Of a stretch of DNA of 64,000 bases, positions 1 through 8,100 are shown piece by piece. Every line of letters begins with the position of its first letter. Within the stretch, counting starts at the first letter, position 1. The notes under the pieces are model-generated. The model had not been told where the DNA came from, did no database searches, and worked only from the letters and a program-made list of their open reading frames with translations. The DNA is from Dactylosporangium vinaceum (GTDB lineage: Bacteria; Actinomycetota; Actinomycetes; Mycobacteriales; Micromonosporaceae). The DNA is taken from NCBI RefSeq assembly GCF_019904175.1, contig NZ_CP061913.1:7688001-7752000 (forward strand), read 5' to 3'. The position numbers and the translations under genes were made by a program.

Positions 1-285
1 GGTGCCGATCTTGGCCGTGGCGTACTGCAGGATCGTCCACTCGGGACAGTTCGGCGCCCAGATCCCGACCCGGTCGCCCTTCGCGAGCCCCCGCGCGAGC
101 AGTCCGCGGGCCACGGCGTCGACCTCGGCGACGAGCTCGCGGTAGGTCCAGCGCCGGCCGGTCGGCACGTCGACGAGCGCGTCGGCGTCGGGGACACGCG
201 CGGCGGTGCGGTCGAGGTTGGCGCCGATCGTCTCACCCAGCATCGGCCCGTCGGCGGACCCGACGAAGTACGACAGCAGTGTCAT
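1..285 (-). CDS. Acyl-CoA synthetase (AMP-binding), N-terminal part only
   Basis: This is the first 95 codons of an adenylate-forming acyl-CoA synthetase; the rest lies beyond the left edge. Visible features are the early helix that reads ETIGANLDRTAARVPDADAL, the RRWTYRELVAEVD segment, and the GDRVGIWAPNCPEWTILQYA stretch, all typical of the N-terminal domain of long- and medium-chain fatty acid:CoA ligases. Family members activate a carboxylic acid with ATP to an acyl-adenylate and then transfer it to CoA in the cytoplasm. The AMP-binding P-loop and the C-terminal lid are not in the window, so the substrate cannot be judged. The ATG at 285 fits the family N-terminus. The gene is divergent from the sensor kinase that starts at 345, with about 59 bp between them. 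Confidence 0.85.
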   Translation of the reverse strand, partial: MTLLSYFVGSADGPMLGETIGANLDRTAARVPDADALVDVPTGRRWTYRELVAEVDAVARGLLARGLAKGDRVGIWAPNCPEWTILQYATAKIGT

Positions 286-344
286 GCCCTGCAACGATGC
301 CACCGCGCTGCGCAAAAAGCACGGGCCGCAATAAGCTGTCGGGG

Positions 345-3300
345 ATGGGCGACACGGAGGTCAGCCGCGATCTCGCGGCGGTCGACTGGGCGGCCACGCC
401 GCTCGGGCCGCCGGCGGGGTGGCCGCCGAGCCTGCGCTCGGCACTGAGGATCATGCTCGGGTCGCGGTTCGCGATGTGGATGGCGTGGGGGCCGGAGCTC
501 ACGTTCCTGTGCAACGACGCGTACCGCCGCGACACCCTCGGCAAGAAGTACCCGTGGGCGCTGGGCCGCCCCGCCAGCGAGGTGTGGGCCGAGATCTGGC
601 CCGACATCGGCCCGCGCATCAGCAGCGTCATCGAGACCGGCGAGGCGACCTGGGACGAGGCCCTGCGGCTGTTCCTGAGCCGCAGCGGCTACACCGAGGA
701 GACCTACCACACGTTCTCCTACAGCCCGCTCACCGGCGACGACGGCGCGATCGCCGGCATGCTCTGCGTCGTCAGCGAGGACACCGACCGGATCATCGCC
801 GAGCGCCGCATGACCACGCTGCGCGACCTGGGCGCACCCCAGAGTGAGGCCGAGCTGTGGGCCGCGGTCGAGGGAGCGCTCGGCGCCCGCCCCGACGACC
901 TGCCATTTACCCTGGTGTACCTCTACCACGCCGACGAACCGGTACTGACCTGCGCGACAGGCGTCCCTGCGGGTCACCCGTGCACCGACCCGGCGCTGTG
1001 GCCGGCCCCGGACGGCGCCGCGCACACCGTCGGCGGCCTGGCCGGGCTGCCCCCCGGCGCCTGGGACGAGCCGCCCTCCGCGGCGCGGGTGGTGCCCCTC
1101 GGCGAGTACGGCTTCCTGGTCGCCGGGCTCAACCGGTACCGCCCCTTCGACGACGCCTACGCCGGGTTCGTCGACCTCGTCGCCGGGCAGATCACCGCCC
1201 GGCTCGCGGCCGCCCGCGCCTACGAGGCCGAGCGGCAGCGGGCCGAGAGCCTGGCCGAGCTCGACCGGGCCAAGACCGCGTTCTTCACCAACGTCAGCCA
1301 CGAGTTCCGCACCCCGCTCACGCTGCTGCTCGGGCCGGTCGAGGACGCCCTGGCCGACCAGGCCCGGCCGCTGCCGGCGGAGCAGCGCAGCCGGCTCGAG
1401 GTCGTGCACCGCAACGCCGAGCGGATGCTCAAGCTGGTCAACACGCTGCTGGACTTCTCCCAGCTGGAGTCCGGCCGCCTGGAGCCGCACCGCGAGCCGC
1501 TCGACCTGGCCCGGCTCACCGCCGACCTGGCCGAGCTGTTCGCCGGCGCCGCGGCCCGGGCCGGCCTGCGCATCGAGGTCGACTGCCCGCCGCTGCCCCG
1601 GCCGGTGTACGCCGACCGCGACATGTGGGCCAAGATCGTGCTCAACCTGCTGTCGAACGCGCTCAAGTTCACCTTCACCGGCGCGATACGCGTGCGTCTG
1701 CGCGTCGTCGAGGAGGACGTCGAGCTCGCCGTCACCGACACCGGCGTCGGCATCGAACCGGCCGACCAGGCCCGCCTCTTCGACCGCTTCCACCGCGTCC
1801 ACGGCGTCCGGGCGCGCACCCACGAGGGCTCCGGCATCGGCCTGGCCCTCGTCGCCGAGCTGACCGCCCTGCACGACGGCTCCGTCGGCGTCCGCAGCGC
1901 GCCCGGTCAGGGCTCCACGTTCACGGTGCGCATCCCGTTCGGCGACGGGCCGGTGTTCCCAACTGCGGACTCCGCGGTGGTACCGCACGTGGCCGGGTAT
2001 CTCGCGGAGGTCGAACGGTGGGTCGGCGCCCCGGCGGCCGCCCCGCCGCCCGCGCTGCCGGACCTGGCCGCACCCCGCGTCCTGGTGGTCGACGACAACG
2101 CGGACATGCGCGAGTACATCCGCCGGGTCCTGGGCTCCGACTACCAGGTCATCGAGGCGGCCGACGGGGTGGAGGCCCTGGAGCGGCTGCGCGCCGGTTC
2201 GGTGGATCTGATGCTCACCGATGTGATGATGCCCAACCTCGACGGGTTCGGACTGCTGGCCGCGGTCCGCGCCGACCCCCGGCCCGGCCACCTGCCGATC
2301 ATCGTGCTCTCCGCCCGGGCCGGCGACGAGGCGACGATCGAGGGCCTCGACGCCGGCGCCGACGACTACCTGGTGAAGCCGTTCAGCCCGCGGGAGCTGC
2401 GGGCCCGGGTCCGGGCCAACCTCGAGTACGACCGCATCCGGCGCACCCGCGACGAGCTGCAGCGCAACCGCGAGCTGCTGGACCAGGCGCAGCGGCTGGC
2501 GTCGGTCGGCTCCTGGGAGCTGGACCTGGCCACCGGCGACATCCGCGGGTCCGACGAGTTCCTGCGCCAGTTCGCCGTCACGTCCGAGGAGCTGCTCGAC
2601 GAGCACGGCCGCGCCCTCATCAACAGCCGGGTCCTGCCCGCCGACCGCGACCGGGTCGACGCCGCCATCGACGCCGCCGTGGACGGCGCGGCGCTCGACT
2701 ACGAGTCGCGGGTCCAGATGGCCGACGGCACCGTGCGGATCTTCCGCACCATCGGCGAGCTCGAACGCGACCCGAGCGGCCACCCGATCCGGCTGCGCGG
2801 CGCCAACCAGGACATCACCGAGCAGCGCACCGCCGAGCAGGCCATCGCCGCCGCGGCCGCCGCCCAGGAGGCCGCCGCCCGCGAGCACAGCATCGCCGAC
2901 CAGCTCCAGCGCAGCCTCCTGCCCCCGGTCACCCTCGCCCCCGAGCACCTGGAGCTGGCCGCCTACTACCGCCCCGGCGTGGCCGGCACCCAGGTCGGCG
3001 GCGACTGGTACGACGTCATCGAGCTCGGCGCCGACCGCACCGCCCTCGTCATGGGCGACGTGATGGGCCGCGGCGTCCAGGCGGCCGCGGTCATGGGCCA
3101 GCTGCGGGCCGCGGTCCGCGCCTACGCCCGCCTCGACCTGCCACCCGCGGACGTGCTGGAGTACCTCGACGGTGTCGTCCGCGACCTGCGCGAGGACCAG
3201 ATCGTCACCTGCGTCTACGCCGTCTACGACCCCGGCGAGCGCAGCCTCACCTACGCCAACGCCGGGCACCTCCCGCCCCTGCTGCTCCTGCCCGGCGCCG

Positions 3301-3965
3301 CCCCGCGCCCGCTCACCTCGTCCGGCCCGCCCCTCGGCACCGGCCCGCTGACCCTGGCCGAGGAGCGCGTCGAGCTCCCGGTCGGCGCGCTGCTCACCCT
3401 GTACACTGACGGCCTGGTCGAGCACCGCGACCGCGACATCGACGCCGGCATCTTCGCCCTGGCCGCGCTCGTCGGCGACCTGCACTGCCCCCTCGCCGAC
3501 GCCCCCGACCGGCTTGTCGCCCAGCTCCTCCCGGACGGCCCCGACGACGACATCACCCTGCTCATGACCCGCGTCGTCGGCGAGCCCGGCGAGGAGCAGT
3601 CGGTGATCCAGCACATCCCGGCCCACGAGCGCGCCGTCCGCGACGCCCGCCGCCTTGTCGACTCGACGCTGCGCCGCTGGGCCGCCCCGCCCCGCGTCGT
3701 GGACGACATGGTCCTGCTCGTGAGCGAGCTGACCGCGAACGCCGTCCTGCACGGCCGCCCGCCCATCCAGCTGCGCCTGCGCCGCACCCAGACCCACGTC
3801 GTCCTGGAGCTGCACGACACGGCGCCGTACCTCCCCCGCAAGCAGCGCCCGACCCCCGACGACGAGCACGGCCGCGGCCTGCAGCTGGTCGCCTCCCTGT
3901 GCGACCGCTGGGGCACCCGCCCGACCGCCGACGGCAAGGCGGTCTGGTGCATGCGCTCGATCTGA
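345..3965 (+). CDS. Hybrid sensor kinase / response regulator / SpoIIE phosphatase
   Basis: This 1206-residue soluble signalling protein joins modules that are usually separate. In order they are a PAS-like sensor (about 30-140), a GAF-like region (150-300), a HisKA dimerisation domain with the phospho-acceptor motif VSHEFRTP (about 315), a HATPase with a GSGIGLAL box (to about 535), a receiver with VVDDNADMRE and LTDVMMPN (577-690), a second PAS (708-828), a PP2C/SpoIIE phosphatase with GGDWYDV and GDVMGRGVQAA (850-1080), and a C-terminal anti-sigma-type HATPase with SELTANAVLHG (1085-1206). No membrane segment is visible, so the signal is probably cytoplasmic. The last two domains suggest control of a partner-switching anti-anti-sigma factor, but none is encoded nearby. 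The ATG at 345 was preferred to 279 because similar proteins begin just before the conserved DLAAVDWAATPLGPP stretch. Confidence 0.9.
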   Translation: MGDTEVSRDLAAVDWAATPLGPPAGWPPSLRSALRIMLGSRFAMWMAWGPELTFLCNDAYRRDTLGKKYPWALGRPASEVWAEIWPDIGPRISSVIETGEATWDEALRLFLSRSGYTEETYHTFSYSPLTGDDGAIAGMLCVVSEDTDRIIAERRMTTLRDLGAPQSEAELWAAVEGALGARPDDLPFTLVYLYHADEPVLTCATGVPAGHPCTDPALWPAPDGAAHTVGGLAGLPPGAWDEPPSAARVVPLGEYGFLVAGLNRYRPFDDAYAGFVDLVAGQITARLAAARAYEAERQRAESLAELDRAKTAFFTNVSHEFRTPLTLLLGPVEDALADQARPLPAEQRSRLEVVHRNAERMLKLVNTLLDFSQLESGRLEPHREPLDLARLTADLAELFAGAAARAGLRIEVDCPPLPRPVYADRDMWAKIVLNLLSNALKFTFTGAIRVRLRVVEEDVELAVTDTGVGIEPADQARLFDRFHRVHGVRARTHEGSGIGLALVAELTALHDGSVGVRSAPGQGSTFTVRIPFGDGPVFPTADSAVVPHVAGYLAEVERWVGAPAAAPPPALPDLAAPRVLVVDDNADMREYIRRVLGSDYQVIEAADGVEALERLRAGSVDLMLTDVMMPNLDGFGLLAAVRADPRPGHLPIIVLSARAGDEATIEGLDAGADDYLVKPFSPRELRARVRANLEYDRIRRTRDELQRNRELLDQAQRLASVGSWELDLATGDIRGSDEFLRQFAVTSEELLDEHGRALINSRVLPADRDRVDAAIDAAVDGAALDYESRVQMADGTVRIFRTIGELERDPSGHPIRLRGANQDITEQRTAEQAIAAAAAAQEAAAREHSIADQLQRSLLPPVTLAPEHLELAAYYRPGVAGTQVGGDWYDVIELGADRTALVMGDVMGRGVQAAAVMGQLRAAVRAYARLDLPPADVLEYLDGVVRDLREDQIVTCVYAVYDPGERSLTYANAGHLPPLLLLPGAAPRPLTSSGPPLGTGPLTLAEERVELPVGALLTLYTDGLVEHRDRDIDAGIFALAALVGDLHCPLADAPDRLVAQLLPDGPDDDITLLMTRVVGEPGEEQSVIQHIPAHERAVRDARRLVDSTLRRWAAPPRVVDDMVLLVSELTANAVLHGRPPIQLRLRRTQTHVVLELHDTAPYLPRKQRPTPDDEHGRGLQLVASLCDRWGTRPTADGKAVWCMRSI

Positions 3966-3978
3966 GCGCTCCGGGTGG

Positions 3979-4013
3979 CGATATGTCGGGCGCTGACGCG
4001 CCTCGACATATCG
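3979..4013. terminator. Bidirectional terminator hairpin between convergent genes
   Basis: Arms CGATATGTCG (3979-3988) and CGACATATCG (4004-4013) are perfect complements. The inner GGCGC and GCGCC arms extend the stem to 15 bp with one bulged T and a TGAC loop. It lies in the 123-bp gap between the convergent kinase and sigma-factor genes. No long T tract follows, which is usual for actinobacterial terminators. Confidence 0.7.
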
Positions 4014-4088
4014 GACGTATCGCCCGACAGGGTATTCGCCGGATTTCTTGGCTCAGGACCGTCTTGTCGGACGAGAGTCGGCCGGGGT

Positions 4089-5285
4089 CTAGGCGAGCCG
4101 GGCCGCCCGGGACTCCAGGTAGCGCTGCTCGGGCCGGCTGAGCGTGCGCCGGGCCGCCAGGCGGTACTGCTCCCGCGCCCCGGCCCGGTCGCCGGTCAGC
4201 TCCAGCAGGTGGGCCCGCACGGCCGCGGTCCGGTGGTGGCGGGCCAGCACCGGGCCGCCGGCCGCCGCGTCCAGGGCGGCCAGCCCGGCCTGCGGACCGT
4301 CGACCATGGCGCGGGCGACTATCGCGTTCAGCGTCACCATCGGGCCCGGGTCCAGCGCGTCGAGCAGACCGTAGAGGGCGACGATCTGCTGCCAGTCGGT
4401 GTCCTCGGCCCGGGCCGCCTCGCCGTGCACGGCCGCGATCGCCGCCTGCAGCTGCAGCGGGCCGATCGGCGACCGCTCCAGGGCGGCGGTGATGATCGCG
4501 ACGCCCTCGCTGATCATCGCCGCGTCCCACCGGGCGCGGTCCTGCTCCGCCAGGGGCACCAGGGTGCCGCCGGGACCGGTGCGGGCGGGGCGCCGGGCGT
4601 CGGTGAGCAGCATCAGGGCGAGCAGGCCGGCCGTCTCGCCGTCGGCCGGGCGGTGCCGGTGCAGCTGGCGGGCCAGCCGGATCGCCTCCCGGGTCAGCTC
4701 CACCCGGTTCAGCTCGTCGCCGGAGCTGGCCGTGTAGCCCTCGTTGAAGATCAGGTACAGCACCTGCCGGACCGCGTGCAGCCGCGCGTCGAACTCGCCG
4801 GGCGCGGGCAGCTCGAACCGGGTGCCGGTGTCGCGGATGCGCTGCTTGGCCCGGCTGATCCGCTGCCCGACGGTGGCCTCCGGCAGCAGCAGCGCCCTGG
4901 CGATCTCCGCCGTCGTGAGCCCGCCGACGGCCCGCAGGGTGAGCGTCACCTGGGCCGGGCCGCTCAGCGCGGGATGGCAGCACAGGAGCAGCAGCGCCAG
5001 CTCGTCGTCCCCGCGGACCTCCGGCGCCGGCTCGTACCGCACCGCCTCCTCGCGCCGCCGCCGAGCTGTCTCGTTGCGCAGCAGCTCCACCCGCCGCCGG
5101 GCCGCGACAGTGATCAGCCAGTTGCGGGGCTGCTCGGGGACCCCTGTCTCCGGCCACTGCCGGGCCGCCGCGAGCAGCGCCTCCTGGACCGCGTCCTCGC
5201 ACGCCTCGAAGTCGCCGTAGCGGCGCACGACGGCCGCCAGGACCTGCGGCGCCAGCTCGCGCAGCAGGTCCGGCCGCGCGGTCAC
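4089..5285 (-). CDS. ECF RNA polymerase sigma factor, ECF42-like with C-terminal extension
   Basis: This 398-residue sigma factor has a sigma-70 region 2 near the N-terminus (RYGDFEACEDAVQEALLAA, then PRNWLITVAARRRVELLRNE). A region 4 helix-turn-helix follows (GGLTTAEIARALLLPEATVG QRISRAKQRIRD). A long C-terminal extension of about 220 residues with TPR-like helices contains FNEGYTASSGDELNR. That length and the extension are typical of the ECF42 group, which is genetically linked to DGPF/YCII proteins and lacks a classical anti-sigma factor. The GTG start overlaps the stop of the DGPF gene in a GTGA arrangement, so the two are probably translationally coupled. The extension probably takes the place of an anti-sigma factor in controlling activity. 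This is inferred from the group. Confidence 0.9.
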   Translation of the reverse strand: MTARPDLLRELAPQVLAAVVRRYGDFEACEDAVQEALLAAARQWPETGVPEQPRNWLITVAARRRVELLRNETARRRREEAVRYEPAPEVRGDDELALLLLCCHPALSGPAQVTLTLRAVGGLTTAEIARALLLPEATVGQRISRAKQRIRDTGTRFELPAPGEFDARLHAVRQVLYLIFNEGYTASSGDELNRVELTREAIRLARQLHRHRPADGETAGLLALMLLTDARRPARTGPGGTLVPLAEQDRARWDAAMISEGVAIITAALERSPIGPLQLQAAIAAVHGEAARAEDTDWQQIVALYGLLDALDPGPMVTLNAIVARAMVDGPQAGLAALDAAAGGPVLARHHRTAAVRAHLLELTGDRAGAREQYRLAARRTLSRPEQRYLESRAARLA

Positions 5286-5653
5286 TGCTCCCAGGCGCTC
5301 ATGTCGAGGACCGGGCGCACCTCGACCCGGGTGTACGCGGCGTCCGGCGCCTTCGCGGCCCACGCCACGGCCTCGTCGAGCCCGGCCACGTCGATCAGGT
5401 AGAAGCCGGCCAGATGCTCCTTGACCTCGGCGTACGGCCCGTCGGACGTGATCGTCCGGCCGTCGCGCACCGACACCTGCGTGGCCAGGGCCGGGTCGCC
5501 GAGCCCCTCGCTGACGATGAGCACGCCGGCCTCGCGCATCTCGTCGGTGAGCCGGAAGTGGCCGAGGCCGAAGTCGGTGCGCTGCTGGTCGGTGAGCGTC
5601 TCCCACACGGCCAGCGACTGCGGGTTGGACTGGATGAGGATCAGGTACTTCAC
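5282..5653 (-). CDS. DGPF/YCII-domain protein
   Basis: This 123-residue protein contains the YCII-like ferredoxin-fold signature. MKYLILIQ is at the start, TSDGPYAEVKEHLAGFYLID is in the middle, and VEVRPVLDM is near the end. The DGPY element is the local form of the DGPF motif that names the family. The biochemical role of the family is not settled. It is known as the constant genomic partner of ECF42 sigma factors and is usually their main target. The GTG start at 5653 is preceded by AAGGAGC at a good distance. The gene is upstream of, and overlaps, the sigma gene, so one transcript probably carries both. A promoter that fits the ECF42 consensus lies about 30 bp before the start. Confidence 0.9.
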   Translation of the reverse strand: MKYLILIQSNPQSLAVWETLTDQQRTDFGLGHFRLTDEMREAGVLIVSEGLGDPALATQVSVRDGRTITSDGPYAEVKEHLAGFYLIDVAGLDEAVAWAAKAPDAAYTRVEVRPVLDMSAWEQ

Positions 5654-5682
5654 GGATGCTCCTTCGCTCGCTCTGCCCAGGA

Positions 5683-5710
5683 TGTCGAAACCGCCGCCCG
5701 TGCTTCGACG
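5683..5710. promoter_or_regulatory. Candidate bidirectional ECF42 promoter
   Basis: On the plus strand TGTCGA (5683-5688) is followed after 17 nt by CGAC (5706-5709), pointing to the SnoaL-like gene. On the minus strand CGTCGA is followed after 17 nt by CGAC, pointing to the DGPF gene. Each -35 element overlaps the other strand's -10 element. Both -10 elements lie about 30 nt from their start codons. TGTCGA at -35 with CGA/TC at -10 is the published ECF42 signature as I recall it. Confidence 0.65.
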
Positions 5711-5737
5711 TACCGGCACACCGAGAGAGGAAAAACC

Positions 5738-6166
5738 ATGGACGAGATCCGGGACGTCATCGAGCGCAAGGCCGCACTGCTGGAGCAGGGCGACGCCAAG
5801 GCCATCCTGGCGCACTACGCGCCCACGTTCGTCGAGTTCACCCTCGCCCCGCCGCTGCGCCAGCCCGGCGACGCCCGCGACCCGGGTCCGCTGGAGGCGT
5901 GGATCGCCACGTTCGAGGCCCCACCGCGCCGGACGGTCACCCACCTGGAGATCACCACTGACGGTGACGTGGCCTTCGCGACGAGCCTCGACTGCCTGAG
6001 CGCCGTGCCGCGCGGTGCGGCGGAGCGCTTCACCCTGTGGTACCGGGTGACGCTGGGACTGCGCCGCATCGACGGGCGGTGGCTGGTGACGCACGAGCAC
6101 GAGTCGGTGCCGTTCGAGATGGACGGCTCGCTGCGGGCCTCGGTAGGACTGCTCCCGCCCGACTGA
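5738..6166 (+). CDS. SnoaL-like / NTF2-fold protein
   Basis: This 142-residue protein starts MDEIRDVIERKAALLEQGD and has the cone-shaped NTF2 pattern: an N-terminal helix pair, a variable middle, and a C-terminal strand series that ends TLGLRRIDGRWLVTHEHES. The last element is typical of the SnoaL-like and YybH-like groups. Family members include polyketide cyclases, isomerases and many proteins of unknown role, and no catalytic set can be assigned here. The ATG follows GAGAGAGG by seven nucleotides. The gene is divergent from the DGPF-sigma pair and appears to share its promoter region, which suggests it belongs to the same ECF42 regulon. Confidence 0.8.
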   Translation: MDEIRDVIERKAALLEQGDAKAILAHYAPTFVEFTLAPPLRQPGDARDPGPLEAWIATFEAPPRRTVTHLEITTDGDVAFATSLDCLSAVPRGAAERFTLWYRVTLGLRRIDGRWLVTHEHESVPFEMDGSLRASVGLLPPD

Positions 6167-6255
6167 CCGGCAAACCAGCGCCCCGCCCTGCCGCCGTGCC
6201 GTGCCGGATGGTGTGGCGTGGCGTCGGCGATGGGTGGGGCCGCGTGGAGTTCGGG

Positions 6256-6768
6256 TCAGTGCTCGTCCAGGTGAGCGAGGATGGCGGCTCGGGTTGGCCG
6301 GCGGTCGATCTCCATGAAGCGCTGGGGGGCGGCTACCGGTTCGAAGCCGCTGCGGCGGTACACCTCGTGGGCGTCGCGGGTGCCGAGGAGGAAGCGGTCG
6401 ATGCCGGCGGCGGTCAGGTCGGCGACGATGGCGTCGACGAGGCGAACGCCGAGGCCGCGGCCGCGGTGGGGGCGGTCGACGTACACGTCGCAGATCCAGG
6501 CGAAGGTCGCGCCGTCGGTGACCGCGCGGGCGAAGGCGACCTGGCCCGTGGCGGACAGGATCGAGTACGGGCGCGAGCCGTCGATCGACCGGGAGACGTT
6601 GTCGAACGCGCGGCCCGCGGCCCAGTACGAGTCCTCGGACAGCCAGCGGTGCACGAGGACCCTGTCGACGTCGGCAGGGTCGGTGCTGAGGCGGTAGTCG
6701 GCGCCCAGGCGGTCGTCCGTGCCGGGGCCGGCGCCGGTGCTCGTGCGGTGGTCGGTGCGTTCGTTCAC
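6256..6768 (-). CDS. GNAT family N-acetyltransferase
   Basis: This 170-residue protein is a GNAT acetyltransferase. The acetyl-CoA binding motif A is the VYVDRPHRGRGLGVRLVDAI segment, with the characteristic R-G-x-G-L turn. Motif B is near FLLGTRDAHEVYRRSGFEPV, and the preceding strand carries FAWICDVYV. The C-terminus contains RFMEIDR, a feature of a common subgroup of small-molecule or self-standing GNATs. The natural acceptor is unknown. A longer reading frame extends into the neighbouring pectinesterase, so one of the two tandem GTG codons at 6766-6771 is the more likely start. The gene sits on the same strand as, and downstream of, the pectinesterase with about 50 bp between them, but no functional link is evident. 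Confidence 0.85.
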   Translation of the reverse strand: MNERTDHRTSTGAGPGTDDRLGADYRLSTDPADVDRVLVHRWLSEDSYWAAGRAFDNVSRSIDGSRPYSILSATGQVAFARAVTDGATFAWICDVYVDRPHRGRGLGVRLVDAIVADLTAAGIDRFLLGTRDAHEVYRRSGFEPVAAPQRFMEIDRRPTRAAILAHLDEH

Positions 6769-6817
6769 CACGCGACGGTACCGCCGGAGAAAATTGCGGG
6801 AAAAGGCCAAAGCGCGA

Positions 6818-7867
6818 TCAGCGGACCGGGTCCCAGTTGTCGGGGCCGGACAGGTACGCGGCGATGGTGTGGGTGGCGGCCTGCTCGGGGGTGAGCTGGG
6901 GGCGGTCGGCGGTGACGAGTGCGCCGGGGCCGCGGTTGTGGAACTCGGCGTAGCGGGCGTCACGCCAGGGCCAGGTGCCGAAGTCGCTCCACGGGGCCGG
7001 GTTGATGTGCGCGCCGAGGACCGAGTCGCGGACGGTGACTTCGGCGACCGCGTTCGGGTCGTTGCTGGGGTGCCAGGGGCGGCCCAGATACACGGTGCCG
7101 GCGGGCGCGTCGCTTGTCAGCTTGCACTCGGTGAGCAGGAAGCCGTGCGGGTTGGACAGGTCCGTGCTGGCCGCTGTGACGTAGCCGTTGTTCGTGGTCG
7201 AGCCGCGGGTCAGGGAGTGGATGGCGCAGCGGTCGAGCACGGCGGTGGCCCGGCCGAAGATGAAGTCGACGTCGCCCTCGATGTAGCACTTGCGCAGGTA
7301 CACCCGGCTGATCGTGGTCGCGGCCGGGCTGTTGAGGTACAGGGTGTCCTGGTTGGCCAGGAACCGGCAGTTGTCGAAGACGATGCGGTCGGCCCGGGTC
7401 AGCACCGCGACGGCCTGCCGGTTGGTGATCTCCGGGTGGGCGGCCTCGTCGAAGGTGTTGGCGAACGTCAGGTTGCGGGCGTAGAAGTCGCTGCCGGAGA
7501 TCGTCACCGAGGCGCTGCCGGAGGTGCCCCAGGGCGTGCCGTCGGGCTTCAGGGTGCCGTTGGCCCGGTCGTCGCTGATCACCACCGCCGTCGGGTCCGG
7601 GCCCTGGCCGCGGAAGGTGATGAACGGCTTGTCGGCCGGGATGACGACCTGGCCCTTGTACTGCCCCGGCTGGATCTTGAGCGTGAACGGCCCGGTGTTC
7701 CCGGACGGCACCGCGTCGACGCCGGCCTGGATGGTGGTGACGTCGCCGCTGCCGTCGGCGGCGACGGTCAGGTACGGGCCGGGCCAGGCGGACGCCGGGC
7801 GGGCCGCCGCGGTGACGCCCGCGACGCCGGCCAGCGCGCCCGCGAGCAGGACGGATCTACGTCGCAT
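6818..7867 (-). CDS. Secreted pectinesterase
   Basis: This 349-residue protein is a carbohydrate esterase family 8 pectin methylesterase, which removes methyl esters from polygalacturonan outside the cell. A twin-arginine-like leader (MRRRSVLLAGALAGVAG) ending at ASA supports export. A right-handed beta-helix follows, with family landmarks GQYKGQ, ITNRQAVAVL, the catalytic NQDTLYL and GDVDFIFG segments (the two aspartates), and LGRPWHP near the C-terminus. The ATG at 7867 has AGGAGGG eight bases upstream. A promoter (7905-7934) and a LacI-type operator candidate (7884-7897) precede it, which suggests control by a sugar-responsive repressor. It is the only obvious pectin gene in the window. 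Confidence 0.93.
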   Translation of the reverse strand: MRRRSVLLAGALAGVAGVTAAARPASAWPGPYLTVAADGSGDVTTIQAGVDAVPSGNTGPFTLKIQPGQYKGQVVIPADKPFITFRGQGPDPTAVVISDDRANGTLKPDGTPWGTSGSASVTISGSDFYARNLTFANTFDEAAHPEITNRQAVAVLTRADRIVFDNCRFLANQDTLYLNSPAATTISRVYLRKCYIEGDVDFIFGRATAVLDRCAIHSLTRGSTTNNGYVTAASTDLSNPHGFLLTECKLTSDAPAGTVYLGRPWHPSNDPNAVAEVTVRDSVLGAHINPAPWSDFGTWPWRDARYAEFHNRGPGALVTADRPQLTPEQAATHTIAAYLSGPDNWDPVR

Positions 7868-7883
7868 GAACGAACCCTCCTCA

Positions 7884-7897
7884 GGAATGCGCTTTCC
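7884..7897. promoter_or_regulatory. Near-palindromic LacI-type operator candidate
   Basis: GGAATGCGCTTTCC is symmetrical at 12 of 14 positions around a central GCGC and resembles the GAAAGCGCTTTC class bound by LacI-family repressors. It lies between the -10 box and the ribosome-binding site of the pectinesterase gene, so a bound repressor would block transcription. Confidence 0.5.
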
Positions 7898-7904
7898 CGG
7901 GCAC

Positions 7905-7934
7905 ACCCTAGGCGCCGTCAGCGACCCCGGTCAA
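7905..7934 (-). promoter_or_regulatory. Sigma-70-type promoter of the pectinesterase gene
   Basis: On the minus strand TTGACC (7929-7934) and TAGGGT (7905-7910) are separated by 18 bp. The -10 box is 37 bp before the ATG. Both hexamers match the actinobacterial housekeeping consensus well. Confidence 0.6.
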
Positions 7935-8100
7935 TGAAAACCTTGTTGCAGCCAGTTGCAGGTCGTGGCCTGCACCGCGCGGCCGTCCACGTCGGCCGGT
8001 TTCCGGGCCGGGTGGTCACGCGCATAGTCGCTTGTCGCCATCCACAACGGCGGGTCGTCGACAGCCGGGACCGGCGACGGTGCCAGGTGCCGCTACCGGT

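Noticed and set aside
282..3869. A 1195-codon open frame antisense to the kinase gene
   Set aside because: It is a by-product of very high GC content: composition is dominated by Gly, Val, Arg, Ala and Asp with no domain, and the opposite strand has a clear multidomain protein.
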